Shown: positions 16,594-25,736 of the stretch, piece after piece
How the letters are laid out: every line of letters begins with the position of its first letter
Position numbering within the stretch: the first letter of the stretch is position 1
Assembly: GCF_041521385.1 (NCBI RefSeq)
Contig: NZ_CP168006.1
Location: forward strand, 3,977,648 to 4,041,647
Origin: Alcaligenes faecalis
GTDB taxonomy: Bacteria; Pseudomonadota; Gammaproteobacteria; Burkholderiales; Burkholderiaceae_B
Length of the DNA stretch: 64,000 nucleotides
Reading direction: 5' to 3'
Made by a program: the position numbers and the translations under genes
The notes under the pieces: model-generated
What the model was told of the DNA's origin: nothing
Seen by the model: only the letters and a program-made list of their open reading frames with translations
Databases searched by the model: none

Positions 16594-16881
16594 TTAGGCA
16601 CAAACGCTGCAGCCAGGGCCCATACAGGTGTGAATCACGGAATTCCGGGTGCTGGAACGGGTGCCGGGCCCGGTCACATTATTGCCTGCCAGGGCTTGCT
16701 GGGGCGTCAGGCCACGTGTGGGGCTTGCCTTGCTGAACAAGCGTCGTGGTGCGCTCAATTGCAGCAAGAGGCTGCCTTTTTCACAAGCAGGGCAGGTCTG
16801 GGGATCATTGCGGGTGGCAATGCTGCGCAAATGGCTGCTGCGTTGCAGGCAATGATTACAAAGGTAGTCGTACAAAGGCAT
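16594..16881 (-). CDS. fmdB: FmdB-family zinc-ribbon protein
   Basis: FmdB proteins are small zinc-ribbon proteins found beside formamidase genes and thought to be regulatory. The 95-residue product begins MPLYDYLCNHC, typical of the family, with two zinc-binding pairs (CNHC and CPAC), and ends in a second cysteine-rich patch (CMGPGCSVC). I chose 16881 because family members begin at the MPLYDY segment; the longer frame from 16917 adds 12 atypical residues, and neither start has a strong ribosome site. It lies 57 bases downstream of fmdA on the same strand. Confidence 0.82.
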   Translation of the reverse strand: MPLYDYLCNHCLQRSSHLRSIATRNDPQTCPACEKGSLLLQLSAPRRLFSKASPTRGLTPQQALAGNNVTGPGTRSSTRNSVIHTCMGPGCSVCA

Positions 16882-16938
16882 GGCAAATCCGAGTAAAGCA
16901 AGCCCTGACTTCGGCATGAAGCCAGGGCCAGAGACCGA

Positions 16939-18138
16939 TCAGGTCAAGTTACAGCGTGTGCCTGGACGGCCAAAACGGGCCGCGTCATTCAAGGCACCTT
17001 TAGGCAGAATATCGGTATCAAAAATACCGGTAGGCAATGCCAGAGACGCGGAGCTGTTGGGCAGGTCCACCACGCCACCGTAACGGCCCTCAACCGGAGC
17101 CGCTGTCAACAGCATATACGCCTGCGCGCGCGACAAGTCGGTCGTACGGCTGATGTAGTCAATGGCTGCCAAACAGGCCTGGCGATACGCAACCGTGGAG
17201 TCCAGGTAGTAGTTGACGCCTTCTTCCACACTGATGCCGGTGAAGTGCATCCACTGATCGTACTTGGGATCATGACGGCCAGGAACGTAAATGGGCGCAG
17301 TCAGATTGTATTGGGCCATGCCGCCTTTGATCAGATCAAAGCCTAGGTGGGCCGCGCCGTCCATTTCAATGGCGCCACAGAAGGAGATTTCGCCATCGCC
17401 CTGAGAGAAGTGCAAGTCGCCCATGGACAGGCCAGCCCCCTTTACATAGACGGGGAAGTAAATCCGCGAGCCAATAGTCAGGTTCTTGATGTCCAGGTTG
17501 CCGCCATGCTCACGCGGAGGCACGGTACGCGCGGCTTCTGCCGCCATGCGGTCAAATTCCGCGCCTTTCACACCACGCAGTACGGCAGTTTTGGCATCGG
17601 GCGGGTTGGCATGGCCCTTGGGCACCAGCAGGGCTTCACGTCGGTTCCATTCGCGCAGCAGTTCGTGCGAGGGCAGGGTGCCGATCAGACCGGGGTGCAT
17701 CATGGCTGCAATGCGCACACCAGGAATATGACGGGAGGTGGCATACACACCATGCAGGTCCCAGATGGCCTTATCAGCTTCGGGGAAATGCTCGGCCAAA
17801 AAGCCGCCGCCATTTTCCTTGGCAAAAATGCCCGAGAAACCGACAGGGGTAATGGCGCGAATATCCAGCAGGTCCACCACCAGAATGTCGCCAGGCTCAG
17901 CGCCCTCTACATGGATAGGGCCGGTCAGAGGGTGAGCGCGGGTCAGATCAACGTCGCGTACGTCGTTGGCGCTGTCCGTGTTTTTGATCTGGGCGTCCAG
18001 AAAGTCCATACATTCCAGAATCATTTCTTCACCAGGTTTGACACTGGTCAGGTCTGGAATATCGGGGTGCCATCGGTTGTGCCCGATTTCAGCTTGTTCG
18101 GCCAAGGGTGCGCCGGGTTTGATTTTTATATGCTGCAT
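16939..18138 (-). CDS. fmdA: Formamidase/acetamidase
   Basis: FmdA hydrolyses formamide (and in relatives acetamide) to ammonia and the acid, supplying nitrogen. The 399-residue protein has the full FmdA/AmdA family pattern, including GHNRWHPDIP, HPLTGPIHVEGAEPGD, MHPGLIGTLPSHELL and GDLHFSQGDGEISFCGAIE. The start at 18138 (MQHIKIKPGAP) has a CGGAGAA site; the open frame extends 63 codons further upstream without a ribosome site. It is followed by fmdB, the standard pair, and is divergent from the 8-oxoguanine deaminase. Confidence 0.93.
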   Translation of the reverse strand: MQHIKIKPGAPLAEQAEIGHNRWHPDIPDLTSVKPGEEMILECMDFLDAQIKNTDSANDVRDVDLTRAHPLTGPIHVEGAEPGDILVVDLLDIRAITPVGFSGIFAKENGGGFLAEHFPEADKAIWDLHGVYATSRHIPGVRIAAMMHPGLIGTLPSHELLREWNRREALLVPKGHANPPDAKTAVLRGVKGAEFDRMAAEAARTVPPREHGGNLDIKNLTIGSRIYFPVYVKGAGLSMGDLHFSQGDGEISFCGAIEMDGAAHLGFDLIKGGMAQYNLTAPIYVPGRHDPKYDQWMHFTGISVEEGVNYYLDSTVAYRQACLAAIDYISRTTDLSRAQAYMLLTAAPVEGRYGGVVDLPNSSASLALPTGIFDTDILPKGALNDAARFGRPGTRCNLT

Positions 18139-18411
18139 GTGTTCTCCGAAAAATGTGTACGAGGTCCGCACAACGGCGCTTTTAAATGCGCTTGGCGACA
18201 CCATTAACATGCCGGCACAGACCTGGTCAAAATGTGTGGAAACGGCTGTTTTATATGCTTTTTTATGCCGATAAATAAATCTTAAGCAGACCAATGGTTT
18301 AGGTCTTAAGCGACTAAAGGACAGCACTATGAGGATTTTGTCCAGAGGATAAATCCTGATGTTGGGTCAGTTTTTTATGTCGTGGCATGCCTTAACAAGG
18401 GCTGACATTGT

Positions 18412-18429
18412 TATATGGCTATCCATATA
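18412..18429. promoter_or_regulatory. Palindrome in the fmdA / deaminase divergent promoter region
   Basis: TATATGG-CTAT-CCATATA is a perfect 7-4-7 inverted repeat inside the 454-base divergent intergenic region (18139-18592), about 165 bases from the deaminase ATG and 275 from fmdA. It has the size and symmetry of an operator, but no regulator is encoded nearby. Nothing else was recognised in that region. Confidence 0.4.
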
Positions 18430-18592
18430 CAAAGCATAAGAGTTTTGGGATGGTATAAGCAGGCCCACGGTTTGCGGCGCAAATGAGCACTGTCATGGTT
18501 CAGCTCCACATAACCCTTATCACAGTAGATATATAAGTCGGCAAGTCGAACTGACAACAATAAAAAGCAAATAAAACGCAGGAGACTCAATC

Positions 18593-19969
18593 ATGACTAG
18601 CCGTTCCCCGATCCTGTGGATTCGCGATCCGCTGGCCTGTTCAGATGCGCAAGCTGCCGGTGGCGTCCTGGTGCGAGACAGTCGCATCATCGAAAAAGTA
18701 GCCGCCGGTCAGCAGCCCAAGCAGGCTTACGACCAAAGCTGGGATGCTTCCCGGCACGTTTTGCTGCCCGGTTTGGTGAATACACATCATCACTTTTACC
18801 AAACCTTGACACGGGCCTATACCCCGGCGCTGAACAAACCTTTGTTTCCCTGGCTGACCACGCTGTATGACGTGTGGGCCGGTCTGGACGACGAACAAAT
18901 GCAGGTAGCCAGCGAACTGGCCATGGTGGAACTGCTGCAATCGGGCTGTACGACGGTGGCCGATCACCACTATGTGTTTTCGGGCGCCTTGCAACATGCC
19001 ATTGATTGCCAGGCTGAAACGGCTCAACGCCTGGGCGTACGCGCCGCATTGACGCGTGGTTCCATGAGCGTAGGCCGTGATCAGGGTGGCTTGCCCCCGC
19101 AAAATGTCGTACAGGATGAACAAACCATTCTGGACGACAGCCTGCGTCTGATTCGCCACTATCACCAGCGCGAGGATGGGGCGATGATTACGCTGGCCCT
19201 GGCTCCGTGTTCGCCTTTCTCCGTCAGCCGCGAGCTGATGAGCGAAAGTGCCAAGCTGGCCGAACGTGAAGACGTACGCCTGCACACGCACCTGGCTGAA
19301 ACCGACGATGAAACCGCCTACTGCGAACGCCTTTTTGGCATGCGTCCACTGGACTACCTGGATCAGCAGGGCTGGTTAAGCAATCGCACCTGGCTGGCAC
19401 ACGGCATTCACTTCAACGACGAAGAAATCCAGCGTCTGGGCCGCGCAGGCACAGGCATTGCCCATTGCCCCTCGTCCAATATGGTCTTGGGCAGCGGCCT
19501 ATGCCGCACCATCGAGCTGGAAGCCGCCGGTGCCCCCGTCGGTCTGGCCGTGGACGGCTCGGCCTCCAATGACTACTCCAATCTGGCTCAAGAGATGCGA
19601 CAGGCACTCTTGCTGGGCCGCCTGCGCTACGAGCCGGGTCAGGTCACCCATCAAGCCGTTATCCGTTGGGCGACTCAAGGCTCGGCCCGCTGTTTGGGGC
19701 GCGAGGATATTGGTGGCCTGAACGTCGGGCAGCAGGCCGACCTGGCCTTGTTCACCCTGGATGAGTTGCGCTTTTCCGGCGCAGAAAATCCCTTGGCCGC
19801 CTTGCTGCTTTGCGGCGCGGACCGAGCCGAGCGCGTAATGGTCGCCGGTCAATGGCGCGTGATTGATGGGCAAGTCGTCGGTATTGATGTGCAAGACCTG
19901 ATGCAACGCCATCAAGCCGCTGCGCGTCGTTTGCGCGACAAGGTACTGGATACCGTCGCGACAGCTTGA
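18593..19969 (+). CDS. 8-oxoguanine deaminase
   Basis: This amidohydrolase-superfamily enzyme deaminates 8-oxoguanine to uric acid and ammonia (EC 3.5.4.32). The 458-residue protein has the metal-binding HxH inside NTHHHFYQTLTRA, a segment characteristic of the 8-oxoguanine deaminase group, then LHTHLAE, LAHGIHF and the catalytic Asp in VDGSASND. It is followed 55 bases later by a purine-type permease, supporting a purine substrate. A good GGAGACTC site precedes the ATG. A guanine or other purine deaminase specificity is the main alternative. Confidence 0.87.
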   Translation: MTSRSPILWIRDPLACSDAQAAGGVLVRDSRIIEKVAAGQQPKQAYDQSWDASRHVLLPGLVNTHHHFYQTLTRAYTPALNKPLFPWLTTLYDVWAGLDDEQMQVASELAMVELLQSGCTTVADHHYVFSGALQHAIDCQAETAQRLGVRAALTRGSMSVGRDQGGLPPQNVVQDEQTILDDSLRLIRHYHQREDGAMITLALAPCSPFSVSRELMSESAKLAEREDVRLHTHLAETDDETAYCERLFGMRPLDYLDQQGWLSNRTWLAHGIHFNDEEIQRLGRAGTGIAHCPSSNMVLGSGLCRTIELEAAGAPVGLAVDGSASNDYSNLAQEMRQALLLGRLRYEPGQVTHQAVIRWATQGSARCLGREDIGGLNVGQQADLALFTLDELRFSGAENPLAALLLCGADRAERVMVAGQWRVIDGQVVGIDVQDLMQRHQAAARRLRDKVLDTVATA

Positions 19970-20024
19970 GTTCAGTAGTGACAGGGCCAGCAGAGCTCTG
20001 CCTATTTATTTTCGGAGACAAACA

Positions 20025-21557
20025 ATGACAACACCGACAAGGGCAGCGGGTGCAGTAACGGCGCAACGCCCCGAAGACGAGAATCTTGGCCTGGGCGCGA
20101 ATCTGGCCTATGGCTTTCAACACGTATTGACCATGTACGGCGGCATTATTGCCGTGCCCCTGATTATTGGCGAGGCTGCTGGTCTGCCTGCCAATGAAAC
20201 CGGCTTGCTGATTACCGCCTGCTTGTTCATGGGCGGCCTGGCGACCTTACTGCAAACATTGGGCTTGCCATTTTTTGGCTGCCGTCTGCCGCTGGTTCAA
20301 GGGGTGTCATTTTCTGGCGTCGCCACCATGATCGCCATTTTGGGTACGGGCGGCGGTTTGCCAGCCGTATTTGGCGCGGTCATTGTCGCTTCGCTAATCG
20401 GCCTGCTGATTACGCCGGTTTTTTCACGGGTGATTCGTTTCTTCCCGCCCTTGGTGACAGGCTGCGTGATTACGACCATTGGTCTGACCTTGATGCCGGT
20501 GGCCGCATTCTGGGCGATGGGCGGCAACCCTTCTGCCCCGGACTTTGGCAGCGTGGGCAATATTTCCTTGGCCGCCATGACCTTGCTGATCGTGCTCTTG
20601 CTCAGCAAGCTGGGCAGCGCCACTATCTCGCGCTTGTCTATCCTGCTGGCTATCATCATTGGCACCGTTATTGCGGTAGCCATGGGCCATGCGGATTTCT
20701 CTGCCGTCAGCGAAGGCGAGGTCTTTGCCTTGCCCAGCCTGTTCCACTTTGGCATGCCCACTTTCCAGGCTGCCGCGATTATCTCCATGTTCATTGTGAT
20801 TATCGTGACGCTGGTGGAAACCTCGGCCGACATTCTTGCCGTGGGGGACATTATCGACACCAAAGTTGATGCTCGTCGTCTGGGCGATGGCCTGCGCGCC
20901 GATATGCTCTCCAGCTTGATTGCCCCTGTGTTTGGCTCGTTCACACAAAGTGCCTTTGCCCAGAACGTAGGTCTAGTGGCGGTCACCGGCGTAAAAAGCC
21001 GCTACGTCGTGGCCTTTGGTGGTCTGATTCTGATTGCCTTAGGTTTGCTGCCCGTCATGGGGCGCCTGGTGGCCGCCGTACCGCCAGCCGTCTTGGGTGG
21101 TGCTGGCATGGTCCTGTTTGGCACCGTCGCAGCCAGCGGTATCCGTACGCTGGCCAAGGTGAACTATGAAAACAATATGAACTTGATCATCGTGGCGACG
21201 TCGATTGGTGCGGGCATGATTCCTATCGTGGCTCCCAAGTTCTACGAGCACTTTCCGATCTGGTTTGCGACGATTTTCCATTCGGGTATCAGCTCGGCTG
21301 CCCTGGTGGCGATTGTGTTGAACCTGTTGTTCAACCACTTCACCTTGGGTAATCCCGATCAGCCTTCTGTATTTGCTGCCGGTGGGGGCCGCTATCTGCG
21401 GGTCTCGGACGTGGCAAACCTGAACGAGGGTGACTACGTTGAAAACGGCAAGATCATGGACAAGGACGGTAAGGAGATCCCGATTATTGCTGATGAGCAC
21501 CCTGCACCGGAACCGTCCCCTGTGCTGCACACAAAATCGGGTTTAAGCAGTATCTGA
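20025..21557 (+). CDS. NCS2-family nucleobase permease (xanthine/urate type)
   Basis: The 510-residue integral membrane protein has about 12-14 helices and the NCS2 signatures FGCRLPLVQGVSFSG and VETSADILAVGDI followed by SFTQSAFAQNVG. These permeases import xanthine, uric acid or uracil with a proton or sodium ion. Coupling to the 8-oxoguanine deaminase suggests a purine such as xanthine or urate. A 70-residue polar C-terminal tail (GRYLRVSDVANLNEGDYV onward) is longer than in E. coli XanQ. A GGAGAC site lies eight bases before the ATG. Confidence 0.87.
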   Translation: MTTPTRAAGAVTAQRPEDENLGLGANLAYGFQHVLTMYGGIIAVPLIIGEAAGLPANETGLLITACLFMGGLATLLQTLGLPFFGCRLPLVQGVSFSGVATMIAILGTGGGLPAVFGAVIVASLIGLLITPVFSRVIRFFPPLVTGCVITTIGLTLMPVAAFWAMGGNPSAPDFGSVGNISLAAMTLLIVLLLSKLGSATISRLSILLAIIIGTVIAVAMGHADFSAVSEGEVFALPSLFHFGMPTFQAAAIISMFIVIIVTLVETSADILAVGDIIDTKVDARRLGDGLRADMLSSLIAPVFGSFTQSAFAQNVGLVAVTGVKSRYVVAFGGLILIALGLLPVMGRLVAAVPPAVLGGAGMVLFGTVAASGIRTLAKVNYENNMNLIIVATSIGAGMIPIVAPKFYEHFPIWFATIFHSGISSAALVAIVLNLLFNHFTLGNPDQPSVFAAGGGRYLRVSDVANLNEGDYVENGKIMDKDGKEIPIIADEHPAPEPSPVLHTKSGLSSI

Positions 21558-21602
21558 ACAAGTAGAAACACTGCTAGAAGAACATAAGGATCGTACCTTT
21601 GG

Positions 21603-21638
21603 CCGCCTTGTCTCTTTAGGGAGCAAGGCGGTTTTTTT
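21603..21638 (+). terminator. Rho-independent terminator of the deaminase-permease operon
   Basis: The stem CCGCCTTG/CAAGGCGG is followed by seven Ts, 46 bases after the permease stop. Confidence 0.9.
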
Positions 21639-21747
21639 GCTAAACACTTGAAATATCAGGAACTAACCTCATCTCCTCTTACGTAGGCGACCGAGCCCAC
21701 GCCTTCCATTGCAGCAGGGCTCAGCAAAGGAAAAATGGAGATCAAGC

Positions 21748-22197
21748 ATGGCAAATAATTTGACACGTTTTAATCCGTTTGGCGATCTGGCGAGCCTGGA
21801 CACGTGGCGGGACATGGAAGACATCTTCCGACGCGTCCCCGTTGTTGGCTCTCTGGCCGGAAATACACCGCCCAGCATTCGTCTGGATGTCAGCGAGAGC
21901 GAAGAGGCCTATCATGTCAGCGCAGAAGTGCCAGGCGTCAACAAGGAAGACGTGCAGGTCAGCGTTGAGGGCAACGTTGTTTCCATCCGCGTAGAAAGCC
22001 GTCGTACTCAGGAAGAGAAAGACGGTGATACGGTCTTGCGCAGCGAGCGCTATTACGGGGTACAGACCCGTCGCTTCAGCCTGGCGCAGGACATTGACGA
22101 ATCCCAGGCCGGTGCCAAATATGAAAACGGCGTTCCGGAGCTGATTCTGCCCAAGAAAAAGAGTGGGGCAAGGGCCAAGAAGCTGGAAATTCGCTAA
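21748..22197 (+). CDS. Small heat shock protein, Hsp20 family
   Basis: This ATP-independent holdase chaperone binds unfolding proteins in the cytoplasm. The 149-residue protein has a Phe-rich N-terminal arm (FNPFGDL), a central alpha-crystallin domain (IRLDVSESEEAYHVSAEVPG to RFSLAQDID) and the closing YENGVPELILPKK segment. In that last motif PEL replaces the more common LTL. The ATG at 21748 has a GGAG site and a normal Hsp20 start; a further-upstream ATG at 21709 adds 13 residues without support. It is monocistronic between two terminators. Confidence 0.92.
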   Translation: MANNLTRFNPFGDLASLDTWRDMEDIFRRVPVVGSLAGNTPPSIRLDVSESEEAYHVSAEVPGVNKEDVQVSVEGNVVSIRVESRRTQEEKDGDTVLRSERYYGVQTRRFSLAQDIDESQAGAKYENGVPELILPKKKSGARAKKLEIR

Positions 22198-22209
22198 ACA
22201 GATGGCCTA

Positions 22210-22241
22210 AAAAAACCCGCAGCATATGCTGCGGGTTTTTT
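22210..22241. terminator. Bidirectional rho-independent terminator
   Basis: A perfect palindrome AACCCGCAGCATATGCTGCGGGTT is flanked by A and T runs. It serves Hsp20 on the plus strand and the convergent methyltransferase on the minus strand. Confidence 0.9.
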
Positions 22242-22255
22242 CATGGGCTGCAGCT

Positions 22256-23296
22256 TTATTGACGTCCCACTTCCAGTACAGAGGCCAAACCTCCAGCATT
22301 AATACGTCGTAACAGGCGCAGTCCGGCGCGATCAAACATGGCTTCAAATTCTTCCAGGGTGCGCTCCCGGCTGTCTTCCAGCACGCACATGGTAATCAGA
22401 TCCAGCAACTTGCCTCCATTGGGCTTGTTATCAGGTTCGATCACGCTTTCCAGAACCAGAATCCGGCCATTTTCCGACATGGCCTGCGCGCAATTGCGCA
22501 GGATAGTGACGCCTTGCTCGTCGCTCCAGTCGTGCAGGATCATCTGCAAAAGATACACATCACCGGCTGGGCAAGCCTTGAAGAAGTCGCCATCCACCAG
22601 TTCCCAGCGATCGGGCTGATTCAACTTGGGCAAGACCGAGTTGGCCAGCACCTGGGCTTGATCAAACAGAACTCCGTAAGCATCCGGGAATTTTTGCAGA
22701 ATCAATAAGAGCAAGCCGCCAATACCACCACCGACATCCACAACCCTGGCATTGCCAGGAATGGATATCTCATTAATTAAAAAAACATTGGATGCACGAG
22801 ATAATCCAGAAACGCCTTGGTGAAAAATATCGTGAATATCTTTATCTTCCCAATGTTCGAAAAAAGCATGGCCGAATCTCTCTTTAAATATAGGAATTCC
22901 GGCAGCGGCTTTTGATAAGTCCGCCGCGCAATGAAGAAAGGCCGGATCAGTCAACATCAAGGCAGCTTCTTTTAATCGACTGGAAGAGTCCGAGCACAGG
23001 TTCCAGCCCAGTTCATCCAACTGATACGTATTGGCCGGTTGCTCTTTAAAGACTCGATGTGCGCACAAGACACGCAAGATGCGCTGCAGATGGGAAGCCT
23101 CTGTACCACTGGCCTGGGCCAAGTCAGCTATGGTTTTGGGTCCATCTTTTAACAGGTCTGCCAGCTCCAGTTCGGCGGCCGCCCGGACCGCAGTAGAGAT
23201 GGAATACGCCATGATCAGATTAAGCAATTCTGTGCCGCTATGGCGGGTCACACCGGAATCCTGCTTTAGTTTATTCACTCCATTATGCGTTGTCAT
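22256..23296 (-). CDS. SAM-dependent O-methyltransferase (COMT/Methyltransf_2 type)
   Basis: The 346-residue protein has the two-part layout of small-molecule O-methyltransferases: an N-terminal winged-helix dimerisation domain (about residues 20-110) and a C-terminal Rossmann domain with the SAM motif DVGGGIGG and the likely catalytic His in HDWSDEQ. Such enzymes methylate hydroxyl groups on aromatics, often in secondary metabolism. The substrate is unknown and no biosynthetic cluster is present. The middle of the gene (about 22740-22960) is markedly AT-richer than its ends and neighbours, hinting at transfer. It lies downstream of the M20 gene on the same strand, separated by a terminator. 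Confidence 0.82.
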   Translation of the reverse strand: MTTHNGVNKLKQDSGVTRHSGTELLNLIMAYSISTAVRAAAELELADLLKDGPKTIADLAQASGTEASHLQRILRVLCAHRVFKEQPANTYQLDELGWNLCSDSSSRLKEAALMLTDPAFLHCAADLSKAAAGIPIFKERFGHAFFEHWEDKDIHDIFHQGVSGLSRASNVFLINEISIPGNARVVDVGGGIGGLLLLILQKFPDAYGVLFDQAQVLANSVLPKLNQPDRWELVDGDFFKACPAGDVYLLQMILHDWSDEQGVTILRNCAQAMSENGRILVLESVIEPDNKPNGGKLLDLITMCVLEDSRERTLEEFEAMFDRAGLRLLRRINAGGLASVLEVGRQ

Positions 23297-23315
23297 GTCT
23301 ACTCCCTTTTAATGG

Positions 23316-23347
23316 AAAAGGCCGGTCACTGAGACAGTGAACCGGCC
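23316..23347 (-). terminator. Rho-independent terminator between the amidohydrolase and methyltransferase genes
   Basis: The stem GGCCGGTCACTG/CAGTGAACCGGCC with a one-base asymmetry is followed on the minus strand by TTTT. It would end the upstream amidohydrolase transcript. Confidence 0.7.
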
Positions 23348-23423
23348 ATTTAAAAAAATGAAAGCCAATCAGTCAGAATGAGCGACTAATATGCAGGTTT
23401 TCCCAATTCAAGAAATCAACAAA

Positions 23424-24740
23424 TCAAGGTTTTTTGTTCTGGATCATATAAGTCAAAGAGCTGGCCACCAAAGCACGAGTGCCGATGCGCAAAGCCTTTT
23501 CATCAATCATGAATTCAGGCGAATGGTTAGGTGCCCCCATCTTGTCGGAATAGGGCGAGGCGTTCAGACGCCAGAAAACCACGGGCACGTTCTTGCCAAA
23601 CGCACCGAAGTCCTCGGAGCCCATGCCAGGCGCTACTTCCTTGGCACCAATCCCGTCAGTAGCCAGATCCAAAGCTGGAATCACGGTTTGGGTGGCTTTA
23701 GGATCGCTGACCAGAACTTCATAGCCCGTGTCGATACGCACAGTGGCCTTCAAATCATGGTTCGCAGCAATGTTTTGCGCATAACGCTGAATCAGCTCAT
23801 GTGCCGTTGCCTGGTTCTGCTTGGACAAGGAGCGCACGGTGCCGCTGATGTCAGCACTTTCTGGCAATACATTGGGGCGGTTACCGCTTTGCAACGAGCC
23901 TACCGTCACTACTGTGGTGCCGTCCTGGGGATTGGTACGCTGGGCAATGATGTTGTTCAAGGCCACAACGGTTTCAGCCGCAGCAACCACGGGCGAGGCC
24001 GCATTCCAGGGCGAGGAGCCATGGCCGCCTTTACCAGCCAAAGAGATGGAGAACACATCGCCACTGGCCATCAGGCTGCCTTGGCGGTAGCCGATACTGC
24101 CAGCAGGGTAGGAGGGTCCAATGTGCTGGCCCATCACCACATCCACTTTAGGCTGGTCCAGCACGCCTTCAGCCATCATGGCGTTGGCACCGCTCAAAGG
24201 TTTGCCAGGGCCTTGTTCTTCCGCAGGCTGGAACAGCAGCACAATCGTGCCGGGCAGTTCATCGCGCATGTCCGAAAATACCTTGGCCGCGCCTAACAAC
24301 ATGGCCACGTGAGTGTCATGACCGCAAGCGTGCGATACCGACACTTCCTTGCCTTGCCAGGTACCTTTGGCAACGGACTTGAAGGGCAGGTCATTGCGTT
24401 CCTGTACAGGCAGGGCATCCATATCGGCTCGCAGGGCCACAACCGGGCCCGGCTTTCCGCCTTTCAATACGGCCTTGACGCCAGTTTGCGCAATGCCGGT
24501 CTGAATCTGATAACCGGGCATGGTCTCCAGAGCGGCCTTGATATAGGCCGCTGTGTTGTGCTCTTGATAAGACAGTTCAGGATTCTGGTGAATATGGCGG
24601 CGCCATTCGATGATCTGCTGCTCCAACGCATCGGCCTTACTGAGCGCAGTATCCAGCATGGGATTGCTGGCTTGCGCCAACGCCGTACCTGCCATAAAAC
24701 ACGTCGCTGCCAACAAGCTCAGGCGCAATGAATACTTCAT
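23424..24740 (-). CDS. Exported M20-family amidohydrolase
   Basis: The 438-residue zinc peptidase-like enzyme is of the M20D/hippuricase type, which cleaves N-acyl amino acids or similar amides. A cleavable signal peptide (about residues 1-22, ending ALAQA) places it in the periplasm, unlike most cytoplasmic relatives. Metal-site motifs are ALRADMDALP, HACGHDTH, QPAEE, QHIGPSYPAGSIG and GMGSEDFGAF, and the dimerisation-domain segment GKGGHGSSPW is intact. The substrate is unknown; aminobenzoyl-glutamate, hippurate or an auxin conjugate are possibilities. It is a single gene. Confidence 0.88.
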   Translation of the reverse strand: MKYSLRLSLLAATCFMAGTALAQASNPMLDTALSKADALEQQIIEWRRHIHQNPELSYQEHNTAAYIKAALETMPGYQIQTGIAQTGVKAVLKGGKPGPVVALRADMDALPVQERNDLPFKSVAKGTWQGKEVSVSHACGHDTHVAMLLGAAKVFSDMRDELPGTIVLLFQPAEEQGPGKPLSGANAMMAEGVLDQPKVDVVMGQHIGPSYPAGSIGYRQGSLMASGDVFSISLAGKGGHGSSPWNAASPVVAAAETVVALNNIIAQRTNPQDGTTVVTVGSLQSGNRPNVLPESADISGTVRSLSKQNQATAHELIQRYAQNIAANHDLKATVRIDTGYEVLVSDPKATQTVIPALDLATDGIGAKEVAPGMGSEDFGAFGKNVPVVFWRLNASPYSDKMGAPNHSPEFMIDEKALRIGTRALVASSLTYMIQNKKP

Positions 24741-24831
24741 ATAGTCTCCTCTCTTTTTTAGTCTTAATAGCGACTGATGATAGCACTGCGAGAGAGAGTG
24801 AACGGACTCATTAAATTGATGCGCATACTAG

Positions 24832-25638
24832 CTATGACTCCCTAGTGCATCCGTTCATTATTGCCTGATCGAAGTAACGTTTTTGGCGGCTGTAATGGCC
24901 GGGAGTCAAGCCTGTTTGTTCCTTGAAAAAGGCAATAAAGGCGCTGTCGCTGGCAAAGCCCAGATCCGCGGCCAGGCGGGTAACCTGGCCCCCGGTAGAA
25001 AGTTGCTCAATCGCCTTGAGTAAACGCCATTGCTGTCGCCACTGCTGGTAATTCAGACCGGTATCCCGCTTGAATAATCGGCTGATTGTTTTCTCGCTCG
25101 CTCCCAAATAACTTGCCAATTCATTCAGGGCGGGGGGCAGCGTATCCAGCGGGATTTGCCGTAAGCGGCTATCTTGGGGCAAGGGCAGAAACAGGGCTTG
25201 ATCGGGTGCGCGTTGCAGCTCGTCCAGCAAGACCAGCATGACATGCAAGCCCGGAGGCTGATCCCAGTTTTCATCCAGATCCGCTTGAGCGATACGGTCC
25301 AGCGCGGCGGTCAGCAAATCGTTCGCTGCCAGCAACTGGACCTCCAGGGGTAAAGCAGGGTAGTGGGTCGGGTCCAGATACACCGATCGGTAATCTACTT
25401 GTTCGCTCATTTGCGCCTGATGCGGCAGCAGAGCGGGAATCCAGATCAAGCGCCCTGGCGGCAACAAGCACAATTGCTGATCCAGGGTGACAGTAATGCA
25501 GCCGCTGTGCGTGTACAGGATCTGACCCCAGGGATGTTGGTGCAGGCCGGAATCATGTTGCGCCAAACGGGCGGCAATACCCAGCACATGGCGGCCTGTC
25601 AGGTCGGGAAAGGGGTCACTGGCTTCTAACCAAGGCAT
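24832..25638 (-). CDS. AraC-family transcriptional regulator
   Basis: The 268-residue protein has an N-terminal cupin-type sensor domain (LYTHSGCITVTLD, PPGRLIWIPALLPHQ) and a C-terminal double helix-turn-helix of AraC type (from about residue 165, with RLAADLGFASDSAFIAFFKE as the second recognition unit). The layout matches NimR/YeaM-like regulators that sit beside an MFS exporter gene. It is divergent from such a gene 98 bases away and very likely controls it. Confidence 0.9.
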   Translation of the reverse strand: MPWLEASDPFPDLTGRHVLGIAARLAQHDSGLHQHPWGQILYTHSGCITVTLDQQLCLLPPGRLIWIPALLPHQAQMSEQVDYRSVYLDPTHYPALPLEVQLLAANDLLTAALDRIAQADLDENWDQPPGLHVMLVLLDELQRAPDQALFLPLPQDSRLRQIPLDTLPPALNELASYLGASEKTISRLFKRDTGLNYQQWRQQWRLLKAIEQLSTGGQVTRLAADLGFASDSAFIAFFKEQTGLTPGHYSRQKRYFDQAIMNGCTRES

Positions 25639-25736
25639 GGTTGTCCGATTTCATGGGTTTTTAATCAGAATACGTGTAATAGAAAAAACTGACCAGAGCT
25701 ACGCTGATTTTTTTTCAAATTGGTGTGTGAATTGGC

